Below, piece after piece: positions 32,224-42,065 of a stretch of DNA of 64,000 nucleotides. The position numbers were made by a program, and so were the translations under genes. Position 1 is the stretch's first letter, and every line of letters begins with the position of its first letter. The DNA is from Scybalosoma faecavium (GTDB lineage: Bacteria; Bacillota; Clostridia; Christensenellales; Christensenellaceae): positions 29,971 to 93,970 of the forward strand of contig DVKG01000011.1 in the NCBI GenBank assembly GCA_018716135.1, in the 5' to 3' direction. The notes below the pieces were generated by a model. It was not told where the DNA came from, did no database searches, and was given only the letters and a program-made list of their open reading frames with translations.

Positions 32224-35200
32224 ATGAAAAACGACGAAAATAATCTTTCCACTCTTATAGACTACCTTCAGTATTATGCCGATAAATTCGGCGACAAGCC
32301 CTTCATATCCTCCTGCGCACTTGACCTCACGCTCAAAACCCGTTCCTTTTCCGAGGTCTTTGATACAGTCACCGCATTCTCGCGGTGGCTGCTGCACAGC
32401 GGACATGAGACAGGCGAAAAAGCGCTGCTGATATTTGCAGATCCGGCTGACAGCTTGTATGCATCGCTGGCGTGCATGGACGCCGGCATAACTATAATAC
32501 CTGTCGCCCCGCCCGTCTCAGGCTCCGCCTCCGAGCTGCAAAAGCTGGAAGCGGTAATCTCTGACTCAGGCGCAAATTTTATATTGACATCTCAGTCCAT
32601 AAAGCCCATGGTTCAAGCTTTTATCTCTGCATCAGCCACAGCCGCTTCTCTTCCTGTTATATGCGAGGCCGAAAGAGCCGGCTTCCCCTCGAGCGGGAAA
32701 ATTGCGCGCAGCACAGATATAATGCTCCTTCAATATACCTCCGGCTCTACGGGCAAACCCAAGGGCATCGCAATCACTATGGACGCTATGGTTCTTCATC
32801 TGAGCCTGCTCAAAGATATGGTTCTCGCAAACAGCGAAAGCGTATTCCTTAGCTGGCTTCCGTATTATCACGACATGGGCATGATCGCCATGATGTTCCT
32901 GCCCGTATTTTGCGGCTGCCGCTGCATACTCATCCCGCCGCAGCTGTTCATGGCGGATCCGTCCGTTTGGCTCAGAGCTATATCAGCTTTCAAAGCCGAT
33001 ATCACCGGCGCGCCCAATTTCGCATATGACCTCTCTCTGAAAAGCCTGCACAGCATGAGCGGCGAAGAGCTGAGCAGACTGGATTTTTCATCGCTGAGAA
33101 GACTTTTCTCCGGCGCAGAGGCGATAAATCTCACCACTCTGGTGCAGTTCTGCGATGAGGCTAAAAAATACGGTCTCAATCGCAGCTCTCTGCTTTTTGC
33201 TTATGGTCAGGCAGAAGCAACTCTCGTAGTATCAGGCTATCATGCAAATCAGCCTATCAGCTGGATAAAGCTGGATAGAGAAGCTCTAAAGCACCAGCGC
33301 GTAAAAGTAATAGAAGAAGGTCTGTTTAACGATCTCACAACAGAACATCTGGCAGACAGCGACGTATATACATATATGCCGGGGAACGGCCCTGCTTACG
33401 GCGCAGGCCACGAACTCCTCATCCTCAAGCCCGGCGACGCAGAATCTCTTCGCGCATATGAGGTCGGCGAAATATGCCTTATCGGACCCTGCGTCGCGGA
33501 AGGCTACTATAAAAACCCCGCAGAAACCGCCAAGCATTTCAGCAAGACTGACGACGGACGCCGGCTGCTGCGCACGGGAGATCTCGGATTCTTAAATTCC
33601 AACGGCGAGCTGTTCATAACGGGCAGAATAAAAGACATAATCATCATCAACGGTGAAAACTTCTATCCCGAAGATCTGGAGCAGACGGCATATAACAGCG
33701 ATGAGCGCGCTATTCCTCTTCGCACGGCGGCCTTCGCAGAAACTCTGGGAGCCACGGAACGGCCTGTGATAGTACAGGAAATATCCGACGATGCTTTTCC
33801 GCACGCTCAGGAAATAGCAGACGCCATAAGCCGCAGCCTGCTTAATATACACGGAATCGGCAATATAAAAGTGGTTCTTACCGCGGAGAACACACTTCCC
33901 AAAACTGACAGCGGCAAAATACAGCGTTCAAAAGCCAAGCAGCTCTCCGAACAGGGACACTACGAAAATGTATTCGACTATGCAAAGCATGAAGAAGTCT
34001 CTGCATCTGTCAACAGCGCCGCAGAGCTGACAGACGTGATTCTCACTCTGACCGCCGCTTCCGCAGGCGTTCCCACAGACGGCATGGACGCCGACCGCAC
34101 TTTCCTACAATACGGCATAAGCTCGATTATGCTGGTTCGTCTCTCTGAAAAAATATCCAACGCGCTCTCTCTGGCTGTCCCGCCCAAAACGCTTATGAAG
34201 CACGACTCGCCCCGCGCGCTCGGAGAATATCTCTTCACCGTTAAAGATACTGCAGCAGGCCGGACGGAGTATACGCGCATGCGCGTAATTTCTGAAGCCG
34301 AAAGATTTGAGCCTTTTGAACTCAGCCCTGTACAGCAGGCGTACCTCGACGGGCGCAATCCCGAGCTTCCTCTCGGCGGCGTAAGCTGCTACTACTTCAT
34401 GGAGGCTGACATTCCCGCTCTCTCGAAAGAAAGATTCTCGCAGGCTCTTCAAGAAATGATGACCCGTCACGACAATCTGCACGCCGTGCTCACGCCCGAA
34501 GGAAAACTTCTCGTCCTGCGCGAATGGGAAAATCCCCTGATAATATACCCTCTGTCCTCTCAGGGCGATGCTGAAGCTCATCTGCAAAGCATAAGGGAAG
34601 AGATGCGAGAGCAGGTGTTCGGCACGGGCAGATTTTTATTCGACGTGCGTTTGTCCGAGCTAACCGCAGGCGGCTATAGAGTCCACTTCGGAATTGATAT
34701 GATGATAGCCGATTCATACGGCATTCTCCTGCTCCAGGATGAAATGCGCAAGCTTTATAAAGGCGAGACTCTCCCCTTAATCAAAAATATACTTAAACCC
34801 GCGAAGGCGCGTCCTTCCGACGCAGACGAAGCCTATTGGTCAGAGCGTGCAGAGTCCTTCCCCAAAGCTCCCGCTCTGCCTCTGGACATAAAATTTTTCG
34901 GAAATTCCTCCGGAAGAATAAACAGACGCGCTTTCTCGATAAATCAGGATATTTGGAAAAACTGCAAGGCGTTCCTGAAAAGAATCGGCTGCTCGCCATC
35001 CAGCGTTTTGTTCGCGCTTTATTCGGAGGTTCTCTCAGCTTGGGGAGGAGACGATAAATTCGCAGTAATGACCACAGTAGTAGACAGAGACGACGACGCC
35101 ATGTGTACCGTAGACGATTTCACTCAGCTCTCACTGACCGAAATAAACATGAGCGGCGGCAGCATAGCGGACAGCGCAGCGGCAATACAGCGCAGGCTTC

Positions 35201-38200
35201 TCTCCGACCTGACGCACAGCAGCGTGGACGCCTTGAGCTTCCTGCGTCAGCTCGCCCGCGTAAAAGGCGAGCAGCAACGCTACCCTTACGTATTTACCTG
35301 CGCCCTCGACACCCGCAAATACACAGGAGAGCTGAACATAGCATACACATGCGCTCAGACGCCTCAGGTTCTCATAGACTGCCAGGTTATAGAATACGAT
35401 GACGTTCTTCATGTCTCATGGGACACTGTCGACGAAGCTTTTCTTCCCGGGATTATAGACGACATGTTCGACGCTATGCGCCGCCTTGTAGTCTCTCTCG
35501 CCGATTCTCCCGATTTCGTGAACAATGTTGTCTTCGACCTGCGCCCGCAGTCTCAGCGCAAAACATTTGAATCGGCAAACGACACGGCGAAGGAGCTTCC
35601 CGCTATGCTTCTCACGCAGAATCTGCAAAATATAGCGCGCAGCGCGCCGGACTCTCCCGCAGTAATCGCCTGCGACAAAACGCTCACTTACTCTCAGCTT
35701 TGGAACCGCGCTATGCAATTCGCCGGGCTTTGCATTCAATCAGGCGCTGAGCCTGACGACAAAATTATAATCGCACTTGACCGTACATCCGACATGATTG
35801 CCGCCGTGGCAGGCGTGCTGCTTTCGGGCGCAGTATACGTGCCCGTTTCCAAGCATCAGCCTGCGTCCAGAATAGCGCAAATCAGGGATTCTGCAAATGC
35901 AAAGTTCATGATAACAGACAGCGAGCCGATTATATCGGATATAACCGTCCTGCAGGCAAACAACGCGGACAAAATAAATCCGAGTTTGATTTCTCTGCCC
36001 GCTGTCAGACCGGACGCATTGGCGTATATTATCTTCACATCCGGCTCGACAGGCATACCGAAAGGCGTAGCAATAACACATGAAAGCGCAATGAATACCA
36101 TCGCGGATGTATCCGCCCGTCTGGGCATAGACAGCTCGGACAGAGCGATATGCGTATCTGAGCTGAACTTTGATCTTTCCGTCTACGACATTTTTGGAAT
36201 GATGAACGCAGGCGGCTGCATCATACTTGCTAATGAGGCTCAGCGCATAGACATGAGATGCATATACGAGCTTTGCTCAGAGCACGGCGCAACCTTCTGG
36301 AACTCCGTCCCGGCTATATTCGACATGTTTCTGGAGAAAGCGCAGAACAGCTCAGGCAAACTTAAATTGCGCAGCGTGATACTTTCCGGCGACTGGATTC
36401 CTCTCACTATTCCCGCCAGAATGAAGCGCGCCATTCCCGGAGCGTCGCTCACCTCTATGGGCGGCGCAACCGAAGCCTCAATTTGGTCGAATTATTATCA
36501 CGTATCAGACGTGAAGCCCGATTGGAATTCCATCCCTTACGGCTTCCCTCTGTCCAATCAGCAATTTTACATTCTCAACGCCCTCGGCAGGCCCTGCCCC
36601 GCTCTCGTCCCGGGCAGGCTTCACATCGCAGGCAAGGGTCTCGCTCAGGAATACATCGGCAGCAAGGAGCAGACTGACAAAGCCTTTTACGTCCACCCCG
36701 ATCTCGGCGTCAGACTCTACGACACAGGTGATTACGGCAAATATTTCCGAGACGGCTGCATAGAGTTCCTTGGCAGGAAGGACAATCAGGTTAAAATCAA
36801 CGGCTTTAGAATAGAAACAGGCGAGATACAGAGCGCGCTTTCAGCTATAGGCTTTAGCGAGTCCGTCGTCGCAGTAGACGGCAATCGCACAGAAATGAAA
36901 AAGCTGATTGCGTTCGTCAAAACAGATTCTAATTCCGGCGAGCTGGACGAATATAAAAAGAAATTAAGCGATTACATCCCCGCTTACATGATCCCCGACG
37001 TAATTTTCGGCGTAGAAGAATTCCCCGTAACAGCGAACGGCAAGCGCGATGTAAAAGCGCTCATGGAGCTTTACTCCAAATTCTCACGCCCCGCCTCCGA
37101 AACTATGCCTGCAGACTCAGACAACCCAATAATCAAAATAATCAGTGAAATTATAGGCACCGTTCCGCAGAGCGGCATGAGCTTTTATGAGCTGGGTATG
37201 GCGTCTGTCGATCTTATAAAACTGGGAAATAGGCTGGAGCTTGTTTACGGCACTCGCCCGTCCATAAGCGAAATAATGTCTTACGGCTCTGTTCAGGAGC
37301 TTTTGGATTATTACGCTGACATAAGCGCCGAAAGCGCCGCCTCTGCTCATGCAGATTTGAAGACTTTCTCCTTCGAGGTTGAAAAGCTGTATCAAACCTG
37401 CCGTATGAGAGGCATTAATCTCAAGCGCACCGATTCCTCGCTTAAATTCACCGCACCTGCCGGCGCAATGACGGACGAATTGAAAGCACAGCTCAAGCGC
37501 CGCAAAGCCGAGCTTATGGATTATCTCAGCGAAATTGAAGCTCATCCCGAGGGCAACGGCAGGTACATGCCGTTCATGCTTACGCCAATTCAACAGTCAT
37601 ACGTAACAGGCCGATCTAACGATTTTGAACTCGGCGGTTTCGGGACGCACTATTTTATAGAAATAAGCTGCGCAGAGCTGGACGTAAAGAAATTCGAAGA
37701 GGCGCTAAACTATACAATACAATGCCATGACGTGCTGAGAACTGTGGTCTTTGACGATGGTACGCAGATGGTTCTGACAGATGTTCCGCGCTATTCCGTC
37801 GCTGTAAAAGACATAAGCCTTGAGGAAGCCGCCGAGCTGAAGGAACAGTGGAAGTATCGCAAATACAATCTCAACACATATCCTATGTTCGACGCGGAAG
37901 TTATAAATACTCCGGACGGTAAAACGCGGATATTCTTTAGCTTTGACTGCCTGATACTCGACGGCGCCAGCTCGCACCAGATGCTTGAAGATCTTTTCGC
38001 CGCTTATTCCGGCAGGCCCAAGGCTGCGCCAAACTACTCATTCTGCCAATATATCGCAGACAGTTCAAAAACAGAACGAAAGCAGTATGCAAAGGATAAG
38101 GCCTTCTGGGAAAAACGCGCAGCTCATCTCCCGCCCGCCCCTGCGTTCAGATACAAACAGCCGCTGAGCGAAATAAAAGAGCCTCATTTTAAGCGCATGG

Positions 38201-38811
38201 CACACTCTTTCGACGAGGCGCAGTCGGATGCATTTTCCAAAGCAGTCGCCAAAACAGGCTGCACCGCATCGGCATTCGCCGCAGCCGCATATATGAAAGT
38301 GCTCTCTGAATGGAGCGGCAGCAGCGATATAACCGTAAATATGACTATGTTTAACCGAATGCCCGTTCACGATTCTGTAATGGATATTCTCGGAGATTTC
38401 ACCGGAACTACATTCATATCCTACAGCAGTGCATCTGAAAATTTAGAATATGCCGTGTCGGACGTTCAGTCACAGATATGGAACGCGATAGACCATCGCT
38501 CGTTCAGCGGAGTCGAAATACTCAAGCTGCTGACGAACGAGAGCAGCCGTTGGAGCGCGATAATGCCCGTTGTGTTTACCAGTATGTTTTACGACAGCGG
38601 CGCAAATCTATTCATGCTTCCGCCCGGCTTTGAAATTTCAGACGCGCTCAGCGCGACTCCGCAGGTCGTTTTAGATCATCAGATTTATAATCGCGGCGGA
38701 AATTTAACCATCGTCTGGGATTTCGTACAGGAGGCATTCGACGAAAACGAAGTTCGCACGCACTTCGATAAGTACCTCGGCATTCTCCAAAATATAATAA
38801 ACGCAAACTAA
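32224..38811 (+). CDS. NRPS: FAAL-ACP-Cy-A(Cys)-PCP-TubC-like-Cy
   Basis: 2195 residues, the starter protein. 1-580: fatty acyl-AMP ligase with LQYTSGSTGKPKG, WLPYYHDMGMI, TGAPNFAYDL and YGQAEATL, all FAAL hallmarks. ACP with YGISSIM (Ser about 631). Cy1 from about 697, motif DMMIADS. Adenylation domain about 1130-1605 with FTSGSTGIPKG; specificity residues D-L-Y-N-I-S-M-I-W, cysteine-type. Carrier GMASVDL (Ser about 1659). A TubC-like docking segment at about 1714-1765 is embedded, not terminal. Cy2 from about 1781 to the end, motif DCLILDGASS. The last Cy has no partner in cis; the A-PCP protein at 23231, which lacks a condensation domain, fits it. The acyl substrate is unknown. Confidence 0.93.
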   Translation: MKNDENNLSTLIDYLQYYADKFGDKPFISSCALDLTLKTRSFSEVFDTVTAFSRWLLHSGHETGEKALLIFADPADSLYASLACMDAGITIIPVAPPVSGSASELQKLEAVISDSGANFILTSQSIKPMVQAFISASATAASLPVICEAERAGFPSSGKIARSTDIMLLQYTSGSTGKPKGIAITMDAMVLHLSLLKDMVLANSESVFLSWLPYYHDMGMIAMMFLPVFCGCRCILIPPQLFMADPSVWLRAISAFKADITGAPNFAYDLSLKSLHSMSGEELSRLDFSSLRRLFSGAEAINLTTLVQFCDEAKKYGLNRSSLLFAYGQAEATLVVSGYHANQPISWIKLDREALKHQRVKVIEEGLFNDLTTEHLADSDVYTYMPGNGPAYGAGHELLILKPGDAESLRAYEVGEICLIGPCVAEGYYKNPAETAKHFSKTDDGRRLLRTGDLGFLNSNGELFITGRIKDIIIINGENFYPEDLEQTAYNSDERAIPLRTAAFAETLGATERPVIVQEISDDAFPHAQEIADAISRSLLNIHGIGNIKVVLTAENTLPKTDSGKIQRSKAKQLSEQGHYENVFDYAKHEEVSASVNSAAELTDVILTLTAASAGVPTDGMDADRTFLQYGISSIMLVRLSEKISNALSLAVPPKTLMKHDSPRALGEYLFTVKDTAAGRTEYTRMRVISEAERFEPFELSPVQQAYLDGRNPELPLGGVSCYYFMEADIPALSKERFSQALQEMMTRHDNLHAVLTPEGKLLVLREWENPLIIYPLSSQGDAEAHLQSIREEMREQVFGTGRFLFDVRLSELTAGGYRVHFGIDMMIADSYGILLLQDEMRKLYKGETLPLIKNILKPAKARPSDADEAYWSERAESFPKAPALPLDIKFFGNSSGRINRRAFSINQDIWKNCKAFLKRIGCSPSSVLFALYSEVLSAWGGDDKFAVMTTVVDRDDDAMCTVDDFTQLSLTEINMSGGSIADSAAAIQRRLLSDLTHSSVDALSFLRQLARVKGEQQRYPYVFTCALDTRKYTGELNIAYTCAQTPQVLIDCQVIEYDDVLHVSWDTVDEAFLPGIIDDMFDAMRRLVVSLADSPDFVNNVVFDLRPQSQRKTFESANDTAKELPAMLLTQNLQNIARSAPDSPAVIACDKTLTYSQLWNRAMQFAGLCIQSGAEPDDKIIIALDRTSDMIAAVAGVLLSGAVYVPVSKHQPASRIAQIRDSANAKFMITDSEPIISDITVLQANNADKINPSLISLPAVRPDALAYIIFTSGSTGIPKGVAITHESAMNTIADVSARLGIDSSDRAICVSELNFDLSVYDIFGMMNAGGCIILANEAQRIDMRCIYELCSEHGATFWNSVPAIFDMFLEKAQNSSGKLKLRSVILSGDWIPLTIPARMKRAIPGASLTSMGGATEASIWSNYYHVSDVKPDWNSIPYGFPLSNQQFYILNALGRPCPALVPGRLHIAGKGLAQEYIGSKEQTDKAFYVHPDLGVRLYDTGDYGKYFRDGCIEFLGRKDNQVKINGFRIETGEIQSALSAIGFSESVVAVDGNRTEMKKLIAFVKTDSNSGELDEYKKKLSDYIPAYMIPDVIFGVEEFPVTANGKRDVKALMELYSKFSRPASETMPADSDNPIIKIISEIIGTVPQSGMSFYELGMASVDLIKLGNRLELVYGTRPSISEIMSYGSVQELLDYYADISAESAASAHADLKTFSFEVEKLYQTCRMRGINLKRTDSSLKFTAPAGAMTDELKAQLKRRKAELMDYLSEIEAHPEGNGRYMPFMLTPIQQSYVTGRSNDFELGGFGTHYFIEISCAELDVKKFEEALNYTIQCHDVLRTVVFDDGTQMVLTDVPRYSVAVKDISLEEAAELKEQWKYRKYNLNTYPMFDAEVINTPDGKTRIFFSFDCLILDGASSHQMLEDLFAAYSGRPKAAPNYSFCQYIADSSKTERKQYAKDKAFWEKRAAHLPPAPAFRYKQPLSEIKEPHFKRMAHSFDEAQSDAFSKAVAKTGCTASAFAAAAYMKVLSEWSGSSDITVNMTMFNRMPVHDSVMDILGDFTGTTFISYSSASENLEYAVSDVQSQIWNAIDHRSFSGVEILKLLTNESSRWSAIMPVVFTSMFYDSGANLFMLPPGFEISDALSATPQVVLDHQIYNRGGNLTIVWDFVQEAFDENEVRTHFDKYLGILQNIINAN

Positions 38812-38827
38812 TCTTTGAGGTGAAAAA

Positions 38828-39565
38828 ATGACAGTAAAAAGCAGATACTTTCCGTTCGGTCTCAACTCTGAGAAGTTCCACGTGTTTTGCTTTCATCACG
38901 CGGGCGGGTCTGCACTCACTTACAGAGCCTGGGCTGTCAGAGACTTTGACAATGTCGAATTTGTCCCGGTGGAAACGCCGGGCTTCGGCACGCTGTCAGA
39001 CATAAACATCCCGGGCAGTGTAGACGAAGCTGCGCAGTCCATTGCGGCAGAGATAATCAGAATAACCCCAAATGAAAATTTCGCACTTTACGGGCATAGC
39101 CTCGGCGCAGCAATGGCTTTTAAAACAGCATATATACTGGAACATAATTACGGCTCAAAGCCCAAATTGCTCATAGTGGCCGGCAGGCACGCTCCGCATA
39201 TCGAAATACAGGAAGGCTACAATTCCTCCATGGACGACAGCAAGCTTAAAGAAGAGCTCGTGCGCATGAGCGGAACGCCGAAGGAAATACTTGAAGACAA
39301 TGAATTTCTTCAATACATACTCCCTAAAATCAAGGCTTCATATAAACTGGCTGAATCCTTTACGTATAGCGGCGAAAAGCTGAGCGTTCCCATAGTCGCG
39401 CATTGCGGTACAGATGACTACGGCGCAGATTTCGATAAAATGCTGGAGTGGTGCAAGGTGACTGAAGCCGACGGATTCTTACTCAAAGAATATCGAGGCG
39501 GTCATTTCTTTATGCACAGCATAGAGGATAAGTATCCTGCAGATCTGGCCAATATCGTAATATGA
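38828..39565 (+). CDS. type II thioesterase
   Basis: A 245-residue alpha/beta hydrolase of the stand-alone NRPS editing class. It shows FCFHHAGGSALTYRAW, nucleophile elbow YGHSLGAAMAF (Ser), Asp in GTDDYGA and His in RGGHFF. Such enzymes remove stalled or mis-primed groups from carrier domains. It starts 16 bases after the FAAL-NRPS gene behind TGAGGTG. The cluster has a second, unusual copy at 41342. Confidence 0.9.
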   Translation: MTVKSRYFPFGLNSEKFHVFCFHHAGGSALTYRAWAVRDFDNVEFVPVETPGFGTLSDINIPGSVDEAAQSIAAEIIRITPNENFALYGHSLGAAMAFKTAYILEHNYGSKPKLLIVAGRHAPHIEIQEGYNSSMDDSKLKEELVRMSGTPKEILEDNEFLQYILPKIKASYKLAESFTYSGEKLSVPIVAHCGTDDYGADFDKMLEWCKVTEADGFLLKEYRGGHFFMHSIEDKYPADLANIVI

Positions 39566-39722
39566 CCGCGATGTGCTCCCTGCGCTTCTCAAAACGGCAG
39601 GCTGCAAGTCTTTTGCGCTGCGCGTCCGCTTTTAAATCCCCCATGAAAACCCAAGAGGCTTGCGCCCGTTTGCGCCCGTTATTGAATATAAATATCATAA
39701 ATATTTAAAGAAAGGAATCCAA

Positions 39723-41204
39723 ATGCAGGAAACAAAAAATTATCAGCCCTCCAACGCTAAAGAAAAAGAGCTTCTGCGAATATGGAAGGACGTCCTCGGC
39801 AGAGACGACATTGCCATTAACGACGACTTCTTTAAAATCGGCGGAAACTCGCTCTATGCTATCAAAATATTCGGCAGACTCTCCTCTGTATTCGACATAT
39901 CCATGAACGACCTGTTTGCCAGCACTACCATAGAAAAACTCGCTCAGCATATCTCCTTCCGCAAAGGCGGGCGTACAGAAGAGCTGAACGCGCTCAAATC
40001 AGCGGCAAAAATGATGGACAGCTTCAAAATGCCGGAGCGCGACCAAAAGCTTCTCGACGCATACGCCGCTCGAAGCTCATCCCCTGCGCTGAAAAAGCAG
40101 CCCGAGCCTAAGTGTGTATTCATTACAGGAGCGTGCGGATATTTCGGCGCTAATTATCTCGGAAACATGCTGCTGGAGAGCGGCTCTGATGCAGTTTGCG
40201 TAATTCGCAGCGCAGATGACAGCGCAGCTTTTGACAGACTCAAAAATGTGCTGGAGCACTACTTCCCCGGCGAAAATCTCCTTGAGCGATTCAACGGCAG
40301 AGTCACCGTCTATTCCGGAGATCTGTCGAAGGAACACCTCGATCTTTCAGACGAGAAATATCTCTATCTCACCGAGAACACCGACTGCATCCTTCACTGC
40401 GCAGGTTTGGTGAAGCACTTCGGCGCATGGAGCGAATTTGAAAAAGCAAACGTAACCGTAACGGAGAAGATTATCTCTCTGGCTAAACAAGGCCGAGAGA
40501 AGCGCCTGCTTTTCATATCTACAATGGGCACGGCATACACCTCGGACAGATTCGAGAGCAAGCTCCCTTTCACCGAATACGATCTTCCCTCAGGCGAGAT
40601 CGACGACAACTTCTACCTTCGTTCCAAGACAATGGCCGAACAGTTGGTGAATGCAGCAGCAAAAGACGGACTCGACGCAAAGATATTCCGTCTGGGATAT
40701 TTGACTCAATCTGAGAAAACGGGCATATTCCAAATCAACGCTAAAGAAAACACCTTCTTCCGATTGCTCGGCGCAATTGAAAAAATCGGCGTTATAGCCG
40801 ATTCTAAAGCTGAAATATTTGACTTCACTTTTATCGACAGCGCGACGAGAGCCGTCCGGCTCCTGGGCGATACGACAGACGACTGGAACGTATATCATAT
40901 TTTCAACCCAAATCAGCTTTCCGTCCTGCGCATAGCTCAGCTAATGAACGCCTGCGGAGAAAATATAAAGATAACCACAGCGGACGACTTCACAGAATAC
41001 ATGAACGAAAACGCAGATAAATATCCCGAAGAGCTGACCGACATTTTGCTCGCGACATACGTACTCGAACCCGAGATAGATCAGACTCTTGTCCTAAAGG
41101 TCAGATGCACGCGCACAACTTCCGCCCTCGCTCAGCTCGGCTTCAAATGGACGCCCGTGAACGAAAAGCACATGTCCGATGTGCTCAAAATACTTAAAAG
41201 CTGA
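39723..41204 (+). CDS. carrier protein-thioester reductase didomain
   Basis: 493 residues. An N-terminal peptidyl carrier has the phosphopantetheine site KIGGNSLYAI. A C-terminal thioester reductase of the SDR type follows: TGACGYFGANYL for NAD(P)H, STMG, and YLRSK giving the Tyr-x3-Lys pair. R domains release a thioester as aldehyde or alcohol. There is no adenylation domain, so its carrier must be loaded by another protein. Since the NRPS at 28238 ends in a thioesterase, the line has two possible release steps. A longer frame to 39660 has no ribosome site; ATG 39723 follows AAAGGAA. Confidence 0.9.
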   Translation: MQETKNYQPSNAKEKELLRIWKDVLGRDDIAINDDFFKIGGNSLYAIKIFGRLSSVFDISMNDLFASTTIEKLAQHISFRKGGRTEELNALKSAAKMMDSFKMPERDQKLLDAYAARSSSPALKKQPEPKCVFITGACGYFGANYLGNMLLESGSDAVCVIRSADDSAAFDRLKNVLEHYFPGENLLERFNGRVTVYSGDLSKEHLDLSDEKYLYLTENTDCILHCAGLVKHFGAWSEFEKANVTVTEKIISLAKQGREKRLLFISTMGTAYTSDRFESKLPFTEYDLPSGEIDDNFYLRSKTMAEQLVNAAAKDGLDAKIFRLGYLTQSEKTGIFQINAKENTFFRLLGAIEKIGVIADSKAEIFDFTFIDSATRAVRLLGDTTDDWNVYHIFNPNQLSVLRIAQLMNACGENIKITTADDFTEYMNENADKYPEELTDILLATYVLEPEIDQTLVLKVRCTRTTSALAQLGFKWTPVNEKHMSDVLKILKS

Positions 41205-41341
41205 CGCCTTTTTATCTTTCGCCTAAAGCAGCTCCGATGCGTACTGTTTTTCTCAGCTTTTAACCCTGCGATTAATTTATTTCACCTAGTCTCATCGGAG
41301 ATCTGCTCCCAAATCTAATTTTAAAATCACAGGAGATTCTT

Positions 41342-42064
41342 ATGTCAATATGGATAAATCACGAAACTATACGCGATAATGCAGAAACCAATTTGCTCTG
41401 CTTCCCACATGCCGGCGGCAGCAGCACGTTTTTCGCGCAATGGTTTCAGTTCTTCCCCGATACCGTGAGCGTATACCCCGTACAATATCCCGCCCGCGAC
41501 AACCGCATGAGCGAGCCTATGCCCCCTACTATACTCGAGCTTGCCGAACAGATAGCCGACGGATGCGCCGAGCTGTTCGACCGCCCTTTTGCATTTCTCG
41601 GACATTGCTTCGGCAATGTGATTGCATACGAGACCGCTCTCGCCGTAAAGCGTAAATTCGGAAAAGAACCCGCCCTGCTCGCGGTTTCAGGCTCTGTCTC
41701 CCCCGGCGATTTCAAATTGCGAGCCACCAAAAACCTAACAGACAAACAATTTATGAAGTTTTACAACTTCCCGATGGAACAGATTATGATTTACAAAGAG
41801 CTGAGCGGTATACTTATGCCTATGATACGAGGAGATTACGTATTGTGTGAAAAATACAGATTCAAACCCTCCGACATTCAGCTGACCTGCCCCATTGTTG
41901 CAATGTACGGCAAGGAAGACCACAATCTCCCCACGGACGGCGTTAAAAACTGGGCTGATTACACCTCTCCGGCTAATTTCGAGCTGATAGCGTTTGACGG
42001 GGATCATTTCTATTTTGAACAGAACAAAGAGGCTATCTCTCAGCTCATAAGCGACAGGTTGTAA
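41342..42064 (+). CDS. type II thioesterase with Cys nucleophile
   Basis: A 240-residue NRPS-type thioesterase (LLCFPHAGGSSTFFAQWF). The nucleophile elbow reads LGHCFGN, with Cys (codon TGC) where nearly all family members have Ser. Asp (YGKEDH) and His (DGDHFYF) are kept, so the triad is intact apart from the swap. Cys thioesterases form more reactive acyl-enzymes and in some NRPS systems make strained rings or pass the chain to an amine. It could therefore be a dedicated acyl-transfer or release enzyme rather than an editing one. AGGAGA precedes the ATG. Confidence 0.9.
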   Translation: MSIWINHETIRDNAETNLLCFPHAGGSSTFFAQWFQFFPDTVSVYPVQYPARDNRMSEPMPPTILELAEQIADGCAELFDRPFAFLGHCFGNVIAYETALAVKRKFGKEPALLAVSGSVSPGDFKLRATKNLTDKQFMKFYNFPMEQIMIYKELSGILMPMIRGDYVLCEKYRFKPSDIQLTCPIVAMYGKEDHNLPTDGVKNWADYTSPANFELIAFDGDHFYFEQNKEAISQLISDRL

Positions 42065-42065
42065 A

